Notes: generated by a model from the sequence alone, not told the origin. A DNA stretch of 64,000 bases from Rahnella sikkimica (GCF_002951615.1 NZ_CP019065.1:1-64000), one strand, 5' to 3'. Shown: positions 7,907 to 16,113, counted from the stretch's first letter. Numbers and translations: made by a program.

Positions 7907-8126
7907 TAAGCCTCAGCGAGCTGAGGCACGCCACGATACAGCTCGCCAGCTCGCAAACGTGGGGCTTCGCCAGCGGCATATTAATCACGGAGCACGTTGT
8001 TCGATTGCCTGGCTTAGCAGGACGAGGGGCGGGCTGAGTGGAATATATACATTAGTGACCGCTGTCGCGGGCTACCGGCGGCGATGGACACCGAGCATTA
8101 ATATCAGCCAGCTGCCGCCTGCAAAA
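7907..8126. repeat. 220-bp structured repeat A (ssi/Frpo-like candidate)
   Basis: Aligns along its length with 13866-14083. Shared blocks include GCCTCAGC..GCTGAGGCACGCC, CAGCTCGC..AGCTCGC, GGGGCTTCGCCAGCG, TGGCTTAGCAGG.CGAGGG, CCGCTGTCGCGGGCTACCGG and GCCGCCTGCAAAA. It is dense in short inverted repeats. Both copies lie in a leading region immediately upstream of a 16-bp palindrome and cassette promoter. F and ColIb-P9 carry folded single-stranded promoters or primer sites (Frpo, ssi) in comparable places. The match here is by position and structure, not by proven sequence identity. Confidence 0.6.
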
Positions 8127-8189
8127 GAACATCCAGCTCACCTAAGCGATCTGATGAAGGGGGAATTCAATAAATGGCAAGGTAGTAAG

Positions 8190-8328
8190 ATTTCGCATGC
8201 GAAATTAATAATGTTTATTTTATATTATCAGCATTGATAATATAGTGTATTTAGCGGTATAATAGACCCTTAAGGACGGAAGGCCGCCCTTACATCCGGC
8301 ATAACGCCAAACTCAAAGGAGTCTTCAA
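8190..8328 (+). promoter_or_regulatory. Leading-region promoter/leader cassette, copy 4
   Basis: 16-bp palindrome at 8190-8205. An extended inverted repeat ATATTATC-N6-GATAATAT (8222-8243) overlaps TTGATA (8234-8239), then 18 bp and TATAAT (8258-8263). The leader stem is TAAGG-a-CGG, loop AAGG, CCG-c-CCTTA, then GGC-ataac-GCC and CTCAAAGGAG before the ATG at 8329. Confidence 0.88.
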
Positions 8329-8559
8329 ATGAAAGATGCAGATATCGTTTTATTACCATCAGGAACCTTTACTCGCGATCAAGCCGAGGCTGTTGCTGCT
8401 GCTTATAGAAATGTGGCTATTGAGGATGATCAAGGGACTCATTTCCGTTTAGTAGTACGCGTATTTGGGCAAATGGTTTGGCGTGCATGGAATTTTGAGC
8501 CTAACGCAGGAGAGGGGCTTAACAAGTACATCTCCAGCGAAGGCGTGAAAAACCAATAA
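8329..8559 (+). CDS. DUF905 family protein (YkfF-like)
   Basis: 76 residues. [33 protein letters not shown] and [12 protein letters not shown] are the hallmark blocks of DUF905, a small family common on enterobacterial conjugative plasmids and in E. coli YkfF. The function is unknown. It is the first gene behind cassette 4 and is followed after 62 bp by the large ParB-like gene, so both are probably one early transcript. A CCGGAGGCT/AGCCTCCGG hairpin lies between them. Confidence 0.9.
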   Translation: MKDADIVLLPSGTFTRDQAEAVAAAYRNVAIEDDQGTHFRLVVRVFGQMVWRAWNFEPNAGEGLNKYISSEGVKNQ

Positions 8560-8621
8560 GTCATTAAGTTGCCGGAGGCTTAGAGCCTCCGGTATGCCCA
8601 ACAAATACCTGAGGAATTATC

Positions 8622-10691
8622 ATGTCAAACTCTAAAAAAACGACGGCATCCAAATCAGCTAAATTGTCCCCGATAGTGAACCGCGAAGAGCAAATCAAAG
8701 TTACAGAGCAGGCTTTGGTTAACGTGCCGGTAGAAATGGTGCCATTTAGCCAGCTGGCTCTGTCTCCACTCAATGTGCGCAAAGCAGAACCGGATCCGGT
8801 GAAATTGCAAGAACTGGCCGACACCATCAAAGCCGTGGGCGTCCTGCATAATCTTATCGTGCACCGCCTGCCCGAGGGTCAGCTGGGTGCCGCCGCCGGT
8901 GGCCGCCGTTTCCGTGCGCTGAATATCCTGCTTGTCGCGGGGGCGATCGCGCCGGATTACGCCGTGCCGGTGAAAATTGTCGGCGACGACGTGGCAGAGG
9001 TGATTTCTGCCATCGAGAACTTGCAGACCGAAAGCATGCATCCGGCTGACCAGATCATGTCGTTCGCCCGCATCAGTGCCAGCGGAAAAACGGCGGCAGA
9101 AATCGGAGCCGCGATGGGCTACAGCACCAAACACGTTCAGAAATTCCTGCGACTTGCAGGGATGGCTCCGGCATTACTCGCCGAACTGGCTGAAGACAAC
9201 ATCAACGTTGACCAACTGGTGGCTCTGTCTGCCAGCGAAGACCACGAACGTCAGCAAAATACGTGGAAAAATGCCTACGGCATTTACAAAACACCAAAGG
9301 AATTACGCAATGAGGTGCTGCGCGGCGAAGTGGCCGCCGTGGGTAACCGCCTGCTGGAGTTCGTCGGACGTGACGTCTACGAACAGGCGGGCGGCGGGTT
9401 CCGCTATGACCTGTTCACCGACGAAGGGTTTATCAGCGATACCGTACTGCTGCAGACCCTGACCCGACAGAAACTCACCGAAATCGCCGTCGGTATCGCG
9501 CAGGCAGAAGGCTGGTCATGGTCAGAGGGGCGAAGCGAGGGCGTTACCACCTACGGTGAAGACGCTGAGCTTTACCTGCTGCTCGGACAGCCCAATCCGG
9601 CGTTTACCGACGAACAAAGTACGCGCATGGCCGAGCTGGGCAGGCAGCTGGACGAACTGTCAGAGCAGGACGACGGCGATGATGCTGACCATGCCGCACT
9701 GGAACAGGCTGCAGACGCCTGTCAGGCAGAAATGGACGGCATCGAAGGCGCGGCGAAAATTCGGGCATGGTCTGACGATGTCCGTGCCCGAGGCGGGGTG
9801 GTGGTGTCACTGCTGCGCGGTGAACTGTCCGTGCGTCGCGGCATCATGAAGCGCTGCGACCTGCCGGAAACTGAGCGTGATGGCAATAACAGCGGGGTGA
9901 CCCCGCACCTCAGCAGCACCCGTACCGAGAACAGTACGCCGGAGGTTTCGCCAGCGAAAACGCTGTCTGCCGTACTGGCCAAAAGCCTTTCCAGCGAGCG
10001 CACGTTAGCCGTACAGGCCGCGCTGGCAGAGCAGCCGCAGATGGCACTGGTGATTTTTGTCCACGACTGCCTGAAATCCACTTTCAACCACCGGTCTTAC
10101 ACCGCCTCGACCCTCAAGGTGACGCTGCATGCCAAAACCGGCCTGATGCTCGACAATGCGCCGACGTCTGCCGACGGTCTGGCCATGCAGCACCTTACCG
10201 CGATGCACGACGCGTGGCTGAAGCTGCTGCCCGAAGACTGGCATAAAAGCTGGGACTGGCTGCTGACGTGGGATACGCAGCAGCTGATTAATGTGATGGG
10301 CTATTGCCTGGCTAAAACGCTCGACGGCGCATCAGAACGTCTGAGCGACAAAGACGGCAAAGCGGGCAAAGACCTCGAACCGGTCGAGGCGCTGCTGAAC
10401 TTCACGCTGCGCGACTGGTGGTTGCCGACCAAGGCAAACTTCTTCGGACGCATCAGCAAGGAGCAGATTGCTGACAGTCTGCTCGATGCCGGACTGAGCG
10501 GGGCGTCGCGCGATGTCCTCAAAATGAAGAAGGGCGACGCCGCCGAACGGGCTGAAGAGGACATCACACATACCCGCTGGGTGCCTGATTGTATGTTGCC
10601 GGTCATTGCGCCAAGCGCCTTGCCGGAAAGTGACTTGGTCACGGTAACCGACGCCGAAACCCCATCTGAAACCACCGGCATTGCCGCCTGA
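8622..10691 (+). CDS. Large ParB/Spo0J-like protein (YubM-type)
   Basis: 689 residues. The ParB N-terminal domain lies at about 40-140: LALSPLNVRKAEPD, then AAAGGRRFRALN (the GERR-type box) and AIENLQTESMHPAD. A helix-turn-helix follows at about 150-185 (KTAAEIGAAMGYSTKHVQKF). A roughly 450-residue C-terminal part is shared with leading-region proteins of the F-plasmid YubM type. No ParA partner is adjacent. Such proteins are thought to be ParB-like DNA-binding proteins, sometimes called nucleases, but activity is not shown by this sequence. The gene precedes psiB and psiA, as in F-type leading regions. Confidence 0.85.
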   Translation: MSNSKKTTASKSAKLSPIVNREEQIKVTEQALVNVPVEMVPFSQLALSPLNVRKAEPDPVKLQELADTIKAVGVLHNLIVHRLPEGQLGAAAGGRRFRALNILLVAGAIAPDYAVPVKIVGDDVAEVISAIENLQTESMHPADQIMSFARISASGKTAAEIGAAMGYSTKHVQKFLRLAGMAPALLAELAEDNINVDQLVALSASEDHERQQNTWKNAYGIYKTPKELRNEVLRGEVAAVGNRLLEFVGRDVYEQAGGGFRYDLFTDEGFISDTVLLQTLTRQKLTEIAVGIAQAEGWSWSEGRSEGVTTYGEDAELYLLLGQPNPAFTDEQSTRMAELGRQLDELSEQDDGDDADHAALEQAADACQAEMDGIEGAAKIRAWSDDVRARGGVVVSLLRGELSVRRGIMKRCDLPETERDGNNSGVTPHLSSTRTENSTPEVSPAKTLSAVLAKSLSSERTLAVQAALAEQPQMALVIFVHDCLKSTFNHRSYTASTLKVTLHAKTGLMLDNAPTSADGLAMQHLTAMHDAWLKLLPEDWHKSWDWLLTWDTQQLINVMGYCLAKTLDGASERLSDKDGKAGKDLEPVEALLNFTLRDWWLPTKANFFGRISKEQIADSLLDAGLSGASRDVLKMKKGDAAERAEEDITHTRWVPDCMLPVIAPSALPESDLVTVTDAETPSETTGIAA

Positions 10692-10730
10692 CAGGGAATG
10701 CCGTCCCGTTAAGGGACGGCAGTTATCACC

Positions 10731-11177
10731 ATGACTAAGAACGAAATATTAACATTTGCCAAAGTACACGCGATGTCCGGCAGTGAGCTGGAACAGTACG
10801 CAGAGCGCGGGGAAACCGACCGCAGCCACCTGAGCCGCGAGGTGGTTCGCCAGCTCCATCTGCCGGAGGGTTGGGCATGCGATATCGAATACCGCAGTGA
10901 GTTTGGCGGCGATGCACCGGTCAACGTCAGGCTGTCACCGCTGGCGTATCCTGCGGTCACCGTCTGTCTGTTCAGCAGCAGTGCAGACGTGCCTTTCTGG
11001 CGGCTGTGCCTGCCGTTTGATGAGGGGGAGAGCGTGGCGTGGATTTACTGCTCGGAGACGTTCGACCCTGAGCGTATCTTTTATACACTGCAGAGGGTTG
11101 CGACGCTGGTGTCTGCCGGTTTCACCACCGCCGAACGTCTGGCCGCCGCCTTGCGACAGACGGGAGCCGCGGTATGA
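10731..11177 (+). CDS. psiB: PsiB, plasmid SOS inhibition protein
   Basis: 148 residues, usual length for PsiB. The centre DIEYRSEFGGDAPVNVRLSP aligns with the E. coli PsiB block EYGSEFGGFFPVQVRFTP, and the flanking helices are similar. PsiB binds RecA and delays SOS induction when single-stranded plasmid DNA enters the recipient. It lies 39 bp after the ParB-like gene, with a GCCGTCCC/GGGACGGC hairpin in the gap, and its stop overlaps the psiA start. Confidence 0.93.
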   Translation: MTKNEILTFAKVHAMSGSELEQYAERGETDRSHLSREVVRQLHLPEGWACDIEYRSEFGGDAPVNVRLSPLAYPAVTVCLFSSSADVPFWRLCLPFDEGESVAWIYCSETFDPERIFYTLQRVATLVSAGFTTAERLAAALRQTGAAV

Positions 11178-11889
11178 TCCCCCGTCATTTGTCTCTTGTT
11201 CCGGTGAACCCGTTTCAGCGGGCGGCACTGCAGGCCATCATCGAGGTGGAAGAACGTCGGCAGCGCGGTCAGTACCCCTACGCGGTGGCATTGCTCCGCC
11301 AGCTGCGCGGCGGGGGGCAGGACGCATCGGTGCGGCAGACGTGCGCCGTGCGGCGTCAAACTACAATCCGAAAGACCGCGCCGGTGAACCCAAAGCGCGC
11401 TATCTGGCGGCGCTCGATAAGTTGATCGAAAGCCGTGGCAGCGTCTGCCCGCTGCCGCTGTCGGGCTGCGCCGTCGGCCAGTATTTCCCGCAGACCGCCT
11501 ACCGGCACGCCGAGCGTCAACACCGGCGATGGGATGTGGGCTACCGCCGCAGGGAAAACCAGCAGGAAAAGGCGCGGCAGCAAAAGCGCAGGCGGTATCA
11601 GGTCGCGGTGGCACAGGCTGAAATCGAACTGGCGTTCGTCACGCCGTCAGCACTCGCCGCATGGTACAGCCAGCAGGAAAAACGGGGCATCTACGATGAC
11701 GACCTGACGGAGATGCTTCTGGGGTGGGGGCAGAGGTATACAGGCCTGCAGGTCAGGGGATTTTGCTCAGGACAGCCGCTGTGGGCGATCCTCGATGCGC
11801 TGGGAGGCGAACTGACAGAACGGTCGGTGGTTCAGCAGCGGCTCGATGACCAGACGTTGCCTAACCGGCTGAACGATATCCGGAGGTGA
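11174..11889 (+). pseudogene. psiA: PsiA, frameshifted in a G-run
   Basis: The ATG frame gives MIPRHLSLVPVNPFQRAALQ ... ALLRQLRGGG, matching the PsiA N-terminus. At 11312-11317 (six G) the phase is lost. A second frame continues with RIGAADVRRAASNYNPKDRA, SRGSVCPLPL and AQAEIELAFVTPSALAAWY, matching the PsiA C-terminal two thirds, and ends at 11889. One additional G would restore a protein of about 238 residues. PsiA always accompanies PsiB; its own role is unclear. Because the rest is well preserved, a sequencing error or slippage is more likely than decay. Confidence 0.88.
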
Positions 11890-11892
11890 CCG

Positions 11893-12006
11893 ATGTGGCG
11901 ATATCCCCTGCGTTGGCATTATCCGCATATTCCCTGTTCGGGTGCTCCGGTTCTGGTGTCTGAATATGTTTGCGAAGGCACGACGACCGGAATATTTCAG
12001 CGGTAA
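11893..12006 (+). CDS. 37-residue ORF coupled to psiA
   Basis: An ATG four bases after the psiA stop with a strong GGAGGTGAC ribosome site reads MWRYPLRWHYPHIPCSGAPV ... FQR and ends just before a terminator. Position and ribosome site support translation. The product is unknown. Confidence 0.45.
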   Translation: MWRYPLRWHYPHIPCSGAPVLVSEYVCEGTTTGIFQR

Positions 12007-12028
12007 ATAATGTCTTCCCTGCCCCCTC

Positions 12029-12056
12029 AATGCCGTGGTTCGCTGCGGCATTTTTT
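12029..12056 (+). terminator. Rho-independent terminator after psiA
   Basis: AATGCCG ... CGGCATT pairs across a 10-base loop and is followed by a run of T (12051-12056). It ends the DUF905, ParB-like, psiB, psiA transcript. Confidence 0.85.
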
Positions 12057-12442
12057 GTTCACTGACGCCTTTTATCGCAGCTTGCAGCGGCAGATGCCGC
12101 GCCGCTGGCACTGTCCCCGCCAGGGCGGGAACGTTAAGGATGTCGCGTTGCGCCGCCTTCGTTGTTCCTGGTCATTCTTGGTGCCGTAGTCCTGCCCGAC
12201 TGTCGCGGCCTGAACCCTAAAAGTTAGCGCCAACCCCGTGCCCGCACTGTAGACGTGCCGCCTCCCTTCAAAGGGTTCGTAAACCTGCCTTGTCACCCGG
12301 TCACCGGTATTCACGGCGCATTCAGCCCGTTCATACCAGCGCTGCGGCTTCCGCGTCAGCCCTTTTTTGCTCGGCCTATGGCACGTCTGTCGTGGGGGCA
12401 CGGCGCCGGCCGGTTCCGGTTCTCTGTATGTGGAGTGTCGCT
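12057..12442. other. GC-rich gap between psiA terminator and methyltransferase
   Basis: No convincing gene: the open frames here lack ribosome sites and conserved motifs. It contains a short CCCGCC/GGCGGG hairpin near 12117. Composition and hairpins resemble the other structured non-coding stretches of this leading region. Confidence 0.4.
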
Positions 12443-13126
12443 ATGTCCCGTTTTGTGTTGGGTGATTGTCAGCAGGTTATGTCAACTTTTCCGTCCCGTT
12501 CCGTCGATTTTATCCTGACGGATCCGCCGTATCTCGTCGGGTTTACCGACCGTTCCGGGCGTTCCATTGCCAACGATAAGCAGGGGGACTGGTTATTGCC
12601 GGTCAGCCGCGAGATGTTCCGGGTGCTCAAGAATGACAGTCTGGCGGTCAGTTTTTACGGCTGGAACCGCATCGACCAGTTTATGGCCGCGTGGAAAGCC
12701 GCCGGGTTCCGGGTTGTCGGGCACCTCGTATTCACCAAAACCTATTCGTCAAAGTCGGCTTTTGTGGGCTACCGGCATGAATGCGCCTACGTGCTGGCCA
12801 AAGGCCGTCCGCCGCTGCCGGAAAACCCGCTGCCGGACGTAATGCCGTGGGCGTATTCCGGCAATCGCTACCATCCGACAGAAAAGCCGGTGTCTTCCCT
12901 GCGGCCGCTGATCGAATGCTTCACGCAGCCGGGCGATATTGTGCTCGACCCGTTTGGTGGCAGCGCCTCAACCTGCGTGGCGGCCGCGCAGTGCGGGCGT
13001 CGCTGGATTGGCATCGAGCTGTTAGAGCAGTACCACGCGGCGGGCGTGCGCCGTCTGGCAGAATTTCAGCGTCCGCGTTCCGATATGCCGGTTTCAACCT
13101 TTCAGCAGTTCGGGAGTATGGCATGA
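12443..13126 (+). CDS. DNA (N6-adenine or N4-cytosine) methyltransferase
   Basis: 227 residues from the ATG at 12443 (MSRFVLGDC...). A longer upstream frame exists but lacks homology-like sequence. The catalytic motif IV DPPY is at about residues 30-33 (FILTDPPYLVG). The SAM-binding motif I is near the C-terminus (DIVLDPFGGSASTCVAAA), and HPTEKPVSSLRPLI lies just before it. This order, catalytic motif first, is the beta class. No partner endonuclease is adjacent, so it is an orphan methylase, likely modifying plasmid DNA early in the recipient as an anti-restriction or regulatory measure. F-type leading regions carry a similar gene (YubD). Confidence 0.9.
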   Translation: MSRFVLGDCQQVMSTFPSRSVDFILTDPPYLVGFTDRSGRSIANDKQGDWLLPVSREMFRVLKNDSLAVSFYGWNRIDQFMAAWKAAGFRVVGHLVFTKTYSSKSAFVGYRHECAYVLAKGRPPLPENPLPDVMPWAYSGNRYHPTEKPVSSLRPLIECFTQPGDIVLDPFGGSASTCVAAAQCGRRWIGIELLEQYHAAGVRRLAEFQRPRSDMPVSTFQQFGSMA

Positions 13127-13347
13127 GCAACTATCAGAATAATATTGATTTGCGCGTGGATGTGGCGGCGCTGGCAAACGCAACGTTTGAACTTCGCGAG
13201 CAGTTCCGGGCGTTTGAGAAGAAATACTTCTGGGGCAGCGAAGAGTTAACGCAGCGCCTCGCCGGTCAGGTGATCAACCAGCTCAGCGCGCAGATGCTGG
13301 AAATCTATAAACAGGTGAACGAACTCGACCACGCCTTTAAAGACTGA
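13123..13347 (+). CDS. Small helical protein coupled to the methyltransferase
   Basis: 74 residues, start overlapping the methylase stop (ATGA). The sequence is predicted to be nearly all helix (VDVAALANATFELREQFRAF, QVINQLSAQMLEIYKQ), acidic overall, and could form a coiled coil. There is no known motif. Coupling suggests co-expression with the methylase. Confidence 0.65.
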   Translation: MSNYQNNIDLRVDVAALANATFELREQFRAFEKKYFWGSEELTQRLAGQVINQLSAQMLEIYKQVNELDHAFKD

Positions 13348-13865
13348 CAGTAGCAGCATGGCCCCGCGCGGCGGGGCTATAGCCTGCATTCGCTTTTGCC
13401 AGGGCGAACGTCAACGGCCACTGAACAGGCGCTGCTGTGGCTACGCCACTGCGGCTGCCCGTTCTCCCAGATTGGAAAATACCTTCCTATGGAATGAAAG
13501 GCAGAGCCTGATTTCTGACTGTTTGCCAGTGAATGATCGTTGATGTTTTCATTATCCTGCTGTGGCTGCTGTGGCTGCTGTGGCAGGAGTTCGTCCTTTC
13601 CCCACTCGTCCTGAATATTTTCTCCCGCATAAGTCACACACGGGACATGGCCCCCTTCGGCTCATGACCAGCAAGCTGGTCAATCGTCGAGCCCGACTGC
13701 GCTAACCGGCAAGGACAAGCCGGTAAGCTCCGCGTAACCCCGCTGGGGTTACGGCCTACGGCTAGGGTCTGATGGCAACGGCCAGGTCAACCCCCGCAGC
13801 CGGCTTCGCCGCCGCACAGACACTGGCCGGTAAACCGGCCGCTAAGGAAGGGAGTAGTTCCGCCC
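13348..13865. other. Non-coding structured stretch before repeat B
   Basis: No supported gene. Several hairpins are visible: CCCCG/CGGGG near 13365, GACCAGC/GCTGGTC near 13668-13682, GTAACCCC/GGGGTTAC near 13735-13752, and CGGCC-rich pairs near 13827-13842. A CTGCTGTGG-type triplet run lies near 13558. It leads directly into structured repeat B and may be part of the same single-strand element. Confidence 0.4.
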
Positions 13866-14083
13866 GTAGCCTCAGCTAACTGAGGCACGCCCCCTACAGC
13901 TCGCAAGCTCGCTAAGGGGGGCTTCGCCAGCGTCATTATACGTATGGCGTGGTATTTAAGCCCGTATGGCTTAGCAGGGCGAGGGCGGGGAGAGTGCGAT
14001 ATATGCGCCGGAAACCGCTGTCGCGGGCTACCGGCGGCCTTTGACGAACTCGGTTTATGTAACACCGTTGCCGCCTGCAAAAA
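13866..14083. repeat. 220-bp structured repeat B (ssi/Frpo-like candidate)
   Basis: Second copy of the element at 7907-8126, with the same order of blocks and conserved CCGCTGTCGCGGGCTACCGG. Like copy A it ends about 60 bp before a 16-bp palindrome and a cassette promoter. This repeated linkage suggests that structure, palindrome and promoter form one functional unit. Confidence 0.6.
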
Positions 14084-14143
14084 CGGCTTAGGATAACTCT
14101 GCTCGTTTAGGGTAGAAGTGAAGTCTCAGAAGGCGAAAAAACG

Positions 14144-14271
14144 ATTTCGCATGCGAAATATTTTATGTTATCAGTGTTGATTGTGAGAATAAATGGAGTA
14201 TAATTAAGTACATAGAAGCACGGAAGGCCGCGCTTCTATTCGGCGAAACGCCAAACTCAAAGGAGTCCTAT
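14144..14271 (+). promoter_or_regulatory. Leading-region promoter/leader cassette, copy 5
   Basis: 16-bp palindrome at 14144-14159. TTATC-N6-GAT (14168-14181) overlaps TTGATT (14177-14182), then 16 bp and TATAAT (14199-14204). The leader stem is TAGAAGC-a-CGG, loop AAGG, CCG-c-GCTTCTA (14213-14237). GGCG-AAA-CGCC (14242-14252) and CTCAAAGGAG follow, before the ATG at 14272. Confidence 0.88.
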
Positions 14272-14607
14272 ATGTTTTTACCCGAAATCAATGAGTTCGA
14301 TAATCCCGATCGTTCCGAATGGAACTCAGACGCGGAGTCAGTCTATTGGCAGTTGCGTAGCGAACAGTCTTACACCGAAATTAAGGAAATTACTCTAAAA
14401 GCATTTATGGACGCAATTGCGGTGATGTACCCGAAGGACTGGCAGGGGGACGCGAATTGCGAATCTTTCAAGCTTGCGGAAATGGTGTGCGGCGACGTGA
14501 CTGACATTTACGCGAAAGTTGGGGATCGCTATTTCACGTTCTGCGACAAAGCCACTATTACACACTCGTCGATCATCAATCGGATCACGCGGGAGATGGG
14601 GCTATGA
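14272..14607 (+). CDS. Unknown acidic protein behind cassette 5
   Basis: 111 residues with an ideal CAAAGGAG ribosome site. The sequence is acidic and rich in aromatic residues (SVYWQLRSEQSYTEIKEITL). There is no recognised domain. Its promoter and position mark it as an early gene, and its stop overlaps the next start. The small size, net negative charge and location would fit an anti-restriction or inhibitor protein, but this is speculation. Confidence 0.75.
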   Translation: MFLPEINEFDNPDRSEWNSDAESVYWQLRSEQSYTEIKEITLKAFMDAIAVMYPKDWQGDANCESFKLAEMVCGDVTDIYAKVGDRYFTFCDKATITHSSIINRITREMGL

Positions 14608-14804
14608 ATAACACCACCAACAAACACCTGCGCATTTTGCGGGAACCTCTCAAAAGTCAGGACATCGCTGTGCCGCTTAAATCGCTGGGCCGTCACATCG
14701 CCAAATGCCTGCGCAAACGCCAGTCCGTCAGGGTGCCCGCGATGCGGGCGAGTGAACTCGGACAGGTGCTGCGCACGCTGGAACTGAAACGGGCTTACGC
14801 CTGA
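14604..14804 (+). CDS. Small basic protein of unknown function
   Basis: 66 residues, ATGA overlap with the preceding gene, strongly basic (KHLRILREPLKSQ, HIAKCLRKRQSVRVPAMRAS). Basic charge suggests nucleic-acid binding or binding to the acidic protein encoded just upstream. There is no family match that I recognise. A TTGCCGCC/GGCGGCAA hairpin follows. Confidence 0.6.
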   Translation: MNNTTNKHLRILREPLKSQDIAVPLKSLGRHIAKCLRKRQSVRVPAMRASELGQVLRTLELKRAYA

Positions 14805-14852
14805 TTACCTTGCCGCCCTGCGGGGCGGCAATTCAATGACTTTGAGGGGAAC

Positions 14853-15713
14853 ATGATGAGTAAACATGAAATAGCGATAGCGGATTTTGAAATCAACGGA
14901 CAGCAGGCGGGGGAGGTGATCCCGTCCGTTTCGATTGACCGCATTATTGCCCTGCGTGAAAGCGGTCTGAAGCAGTTTACCGACGCGCTGGCGTTGCTCA
15001 GTTCTGCCCGCCGATTGTTTCTGGATGCCTGTAATGTCAAATCACTTTATGGCTATGACATCTGCGTGAAAGACGCCATTAACTGGGAAAGCCAGCCGAA
15101 GCGGGCGCAGGATGCGATCAGAAAAACGATCGACGGCAAAATCTGGCACAGGCTGATGCTTGAAACCGGCATGTATACCCTGATGAGCACCCGCCAGCGC
15201 GATGAATGGGACAGGCAGGTATCGGGCGAAAATATGCCTGAAATTACGCTAGATACGGTGCTGGCGACGTTTAACCAGCTTCACGTAAGTAAAAATGACA
15301 CTTTTGAGCAGGGGGTGATCGACCTGTTTAAATCGCTGTCATGGGATTACAAAACTAACAGCCCGTGCCGGTTTGGCAAAAAAATCATCGTTTCCCGCCT
15401 GATGGAAAGTTACAGCAGCGGCCGCAATTATCTCGGCACGCCTGGGCGGTCAAAGCTTGATGACCTGACCAAAGTGTTCTATCTACTGGAAGGGCGCAAC
15501 GTGCCTGATCACCGCGTGTCTGAGGGGGCGAAATTCGGGGAGTATTTCGAGCGTGAGGGTTTTTCCGGCGCGGTTTACGAGGCGGAATATTTCTCGATGC
15601 GTTATTACATGAAGGGAACGGCGCATATCACCTTTAAACGGCCTGAACTGGTAGACCGTATAAACGACATTGTTGCCCGGCATTATCCGAATATGTTGCC
15701 GCCGAGGCTTTAG
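14853..15713 (+). CDS. DUF4942 domain protein
   Basis: 286 residues. The blocks WHRLMLETGMYTLMS, TLDTVLATFNQLHVSK, FKSLSWDYKTNSPCRFGKKI, LDDLTKVFYLLEG and TFKRPELVDRINDIVARHYP fit the DUF4942 family, found on plasmids and genomic islands. The function is unknown. It is third in the cassette 5 transcript, 48 bp after the previous gene, with a GAGGGGAAC ribosome site. Confidence 0.85.
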   Translation: MMSKHEIAIADFEINGQQAGEVIPSVSIDRIIALRESGLKQFTDALALLSSARRLFLDACNVKSLYGYDICVKDAINWESQPKRAQDAIRKTIDGKIWHRLMLETGMYTLMSTRQRDEWDRQVSGENMPEITLDTVLATFNQLHVSKNDTFEQGVIDLFKSLSWDYKTNSPCRFGKKIIVSRLMESYSSGRNYLGTPGRSKLDDLTKVFYLLEGRNVPDHRVSEGAKFGEYFEREGFSGAVYEAEYFSMRYYMKGTAHITFKRPELVDRINDIVARHYPNMLPPRL

Positions 15714-15980
15714 ACCCGAGCGATGGCGGGGGAGACTCCGCCAAATTTCGCCGCCGTTAAAACCTTTTGCAGGAAACTGCTGCGGCTGCGCCGCGGCGGT
15801 TCCCCCCGCATTTTACAAGCTTGTCCAACCTGATGCGCTATCTCTTTTCCCCCTCATTATTCTTTTCCTGGTACGACTCTTTTTGGTCTTCCTGCTGTAG
15901 CTCTGGTTTTCCCTCTGTTTCTTCCTTCTGTGCTGAGTGTCCGGCGACATGTTCCGGGACTGGGCGTCACCCTGCGGGCA

Positions 15981-16056
15981 CGGCTGTCGTGAACAGAGCC
16001 AGCAAGCTGTCTCTGCCCCTGCGGGCTCTGCCCGCGGGCTTCCATCCTGACGCAAC
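15981..16056. repeat. 77-bp direct repeat, second copy
   Basis: Nearly identical to 7806-7882, apart from AAGCTGT in place of CGAGCTGT and one or two other changes. It is not coding. Here it is followed by the 21-bp perfect hairpin at 16114 rather than by the 220-bp structured repeat. Confidence 0.75.
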
Positions 16057-16113
16057 GGCGGGCTTGCAGCGGCCAAAGGCCGCGCCGCCTGAACTGCCGG
16101 TGATACCGCCACC

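Noticed and set aside
7854..8237. 127-residue plus-strand open frame
   Set aside because: It lies inside the repeated structured DNA, has no ribosome site, and repeat copy B does not keep the frame.
12035..12518. Open frames upstream of the methyltransferase and the longer methylase start at 12290
   Set aside because: No ribosome site or conserved residues. Homology-like sequence begins at the ATG at 12443.
13540..13600. Triplet run CTGCTGTGG as a functional repeat
   Set aside because: Only two to three imperfect units; no further support.
812..14159. The spaced palindromes as a CRISPR-like array or transposon ends
   Set aside because: Spacing is kilobases and irregular, with no target duplications or transposase, and copies are tied to promoters or parAB.
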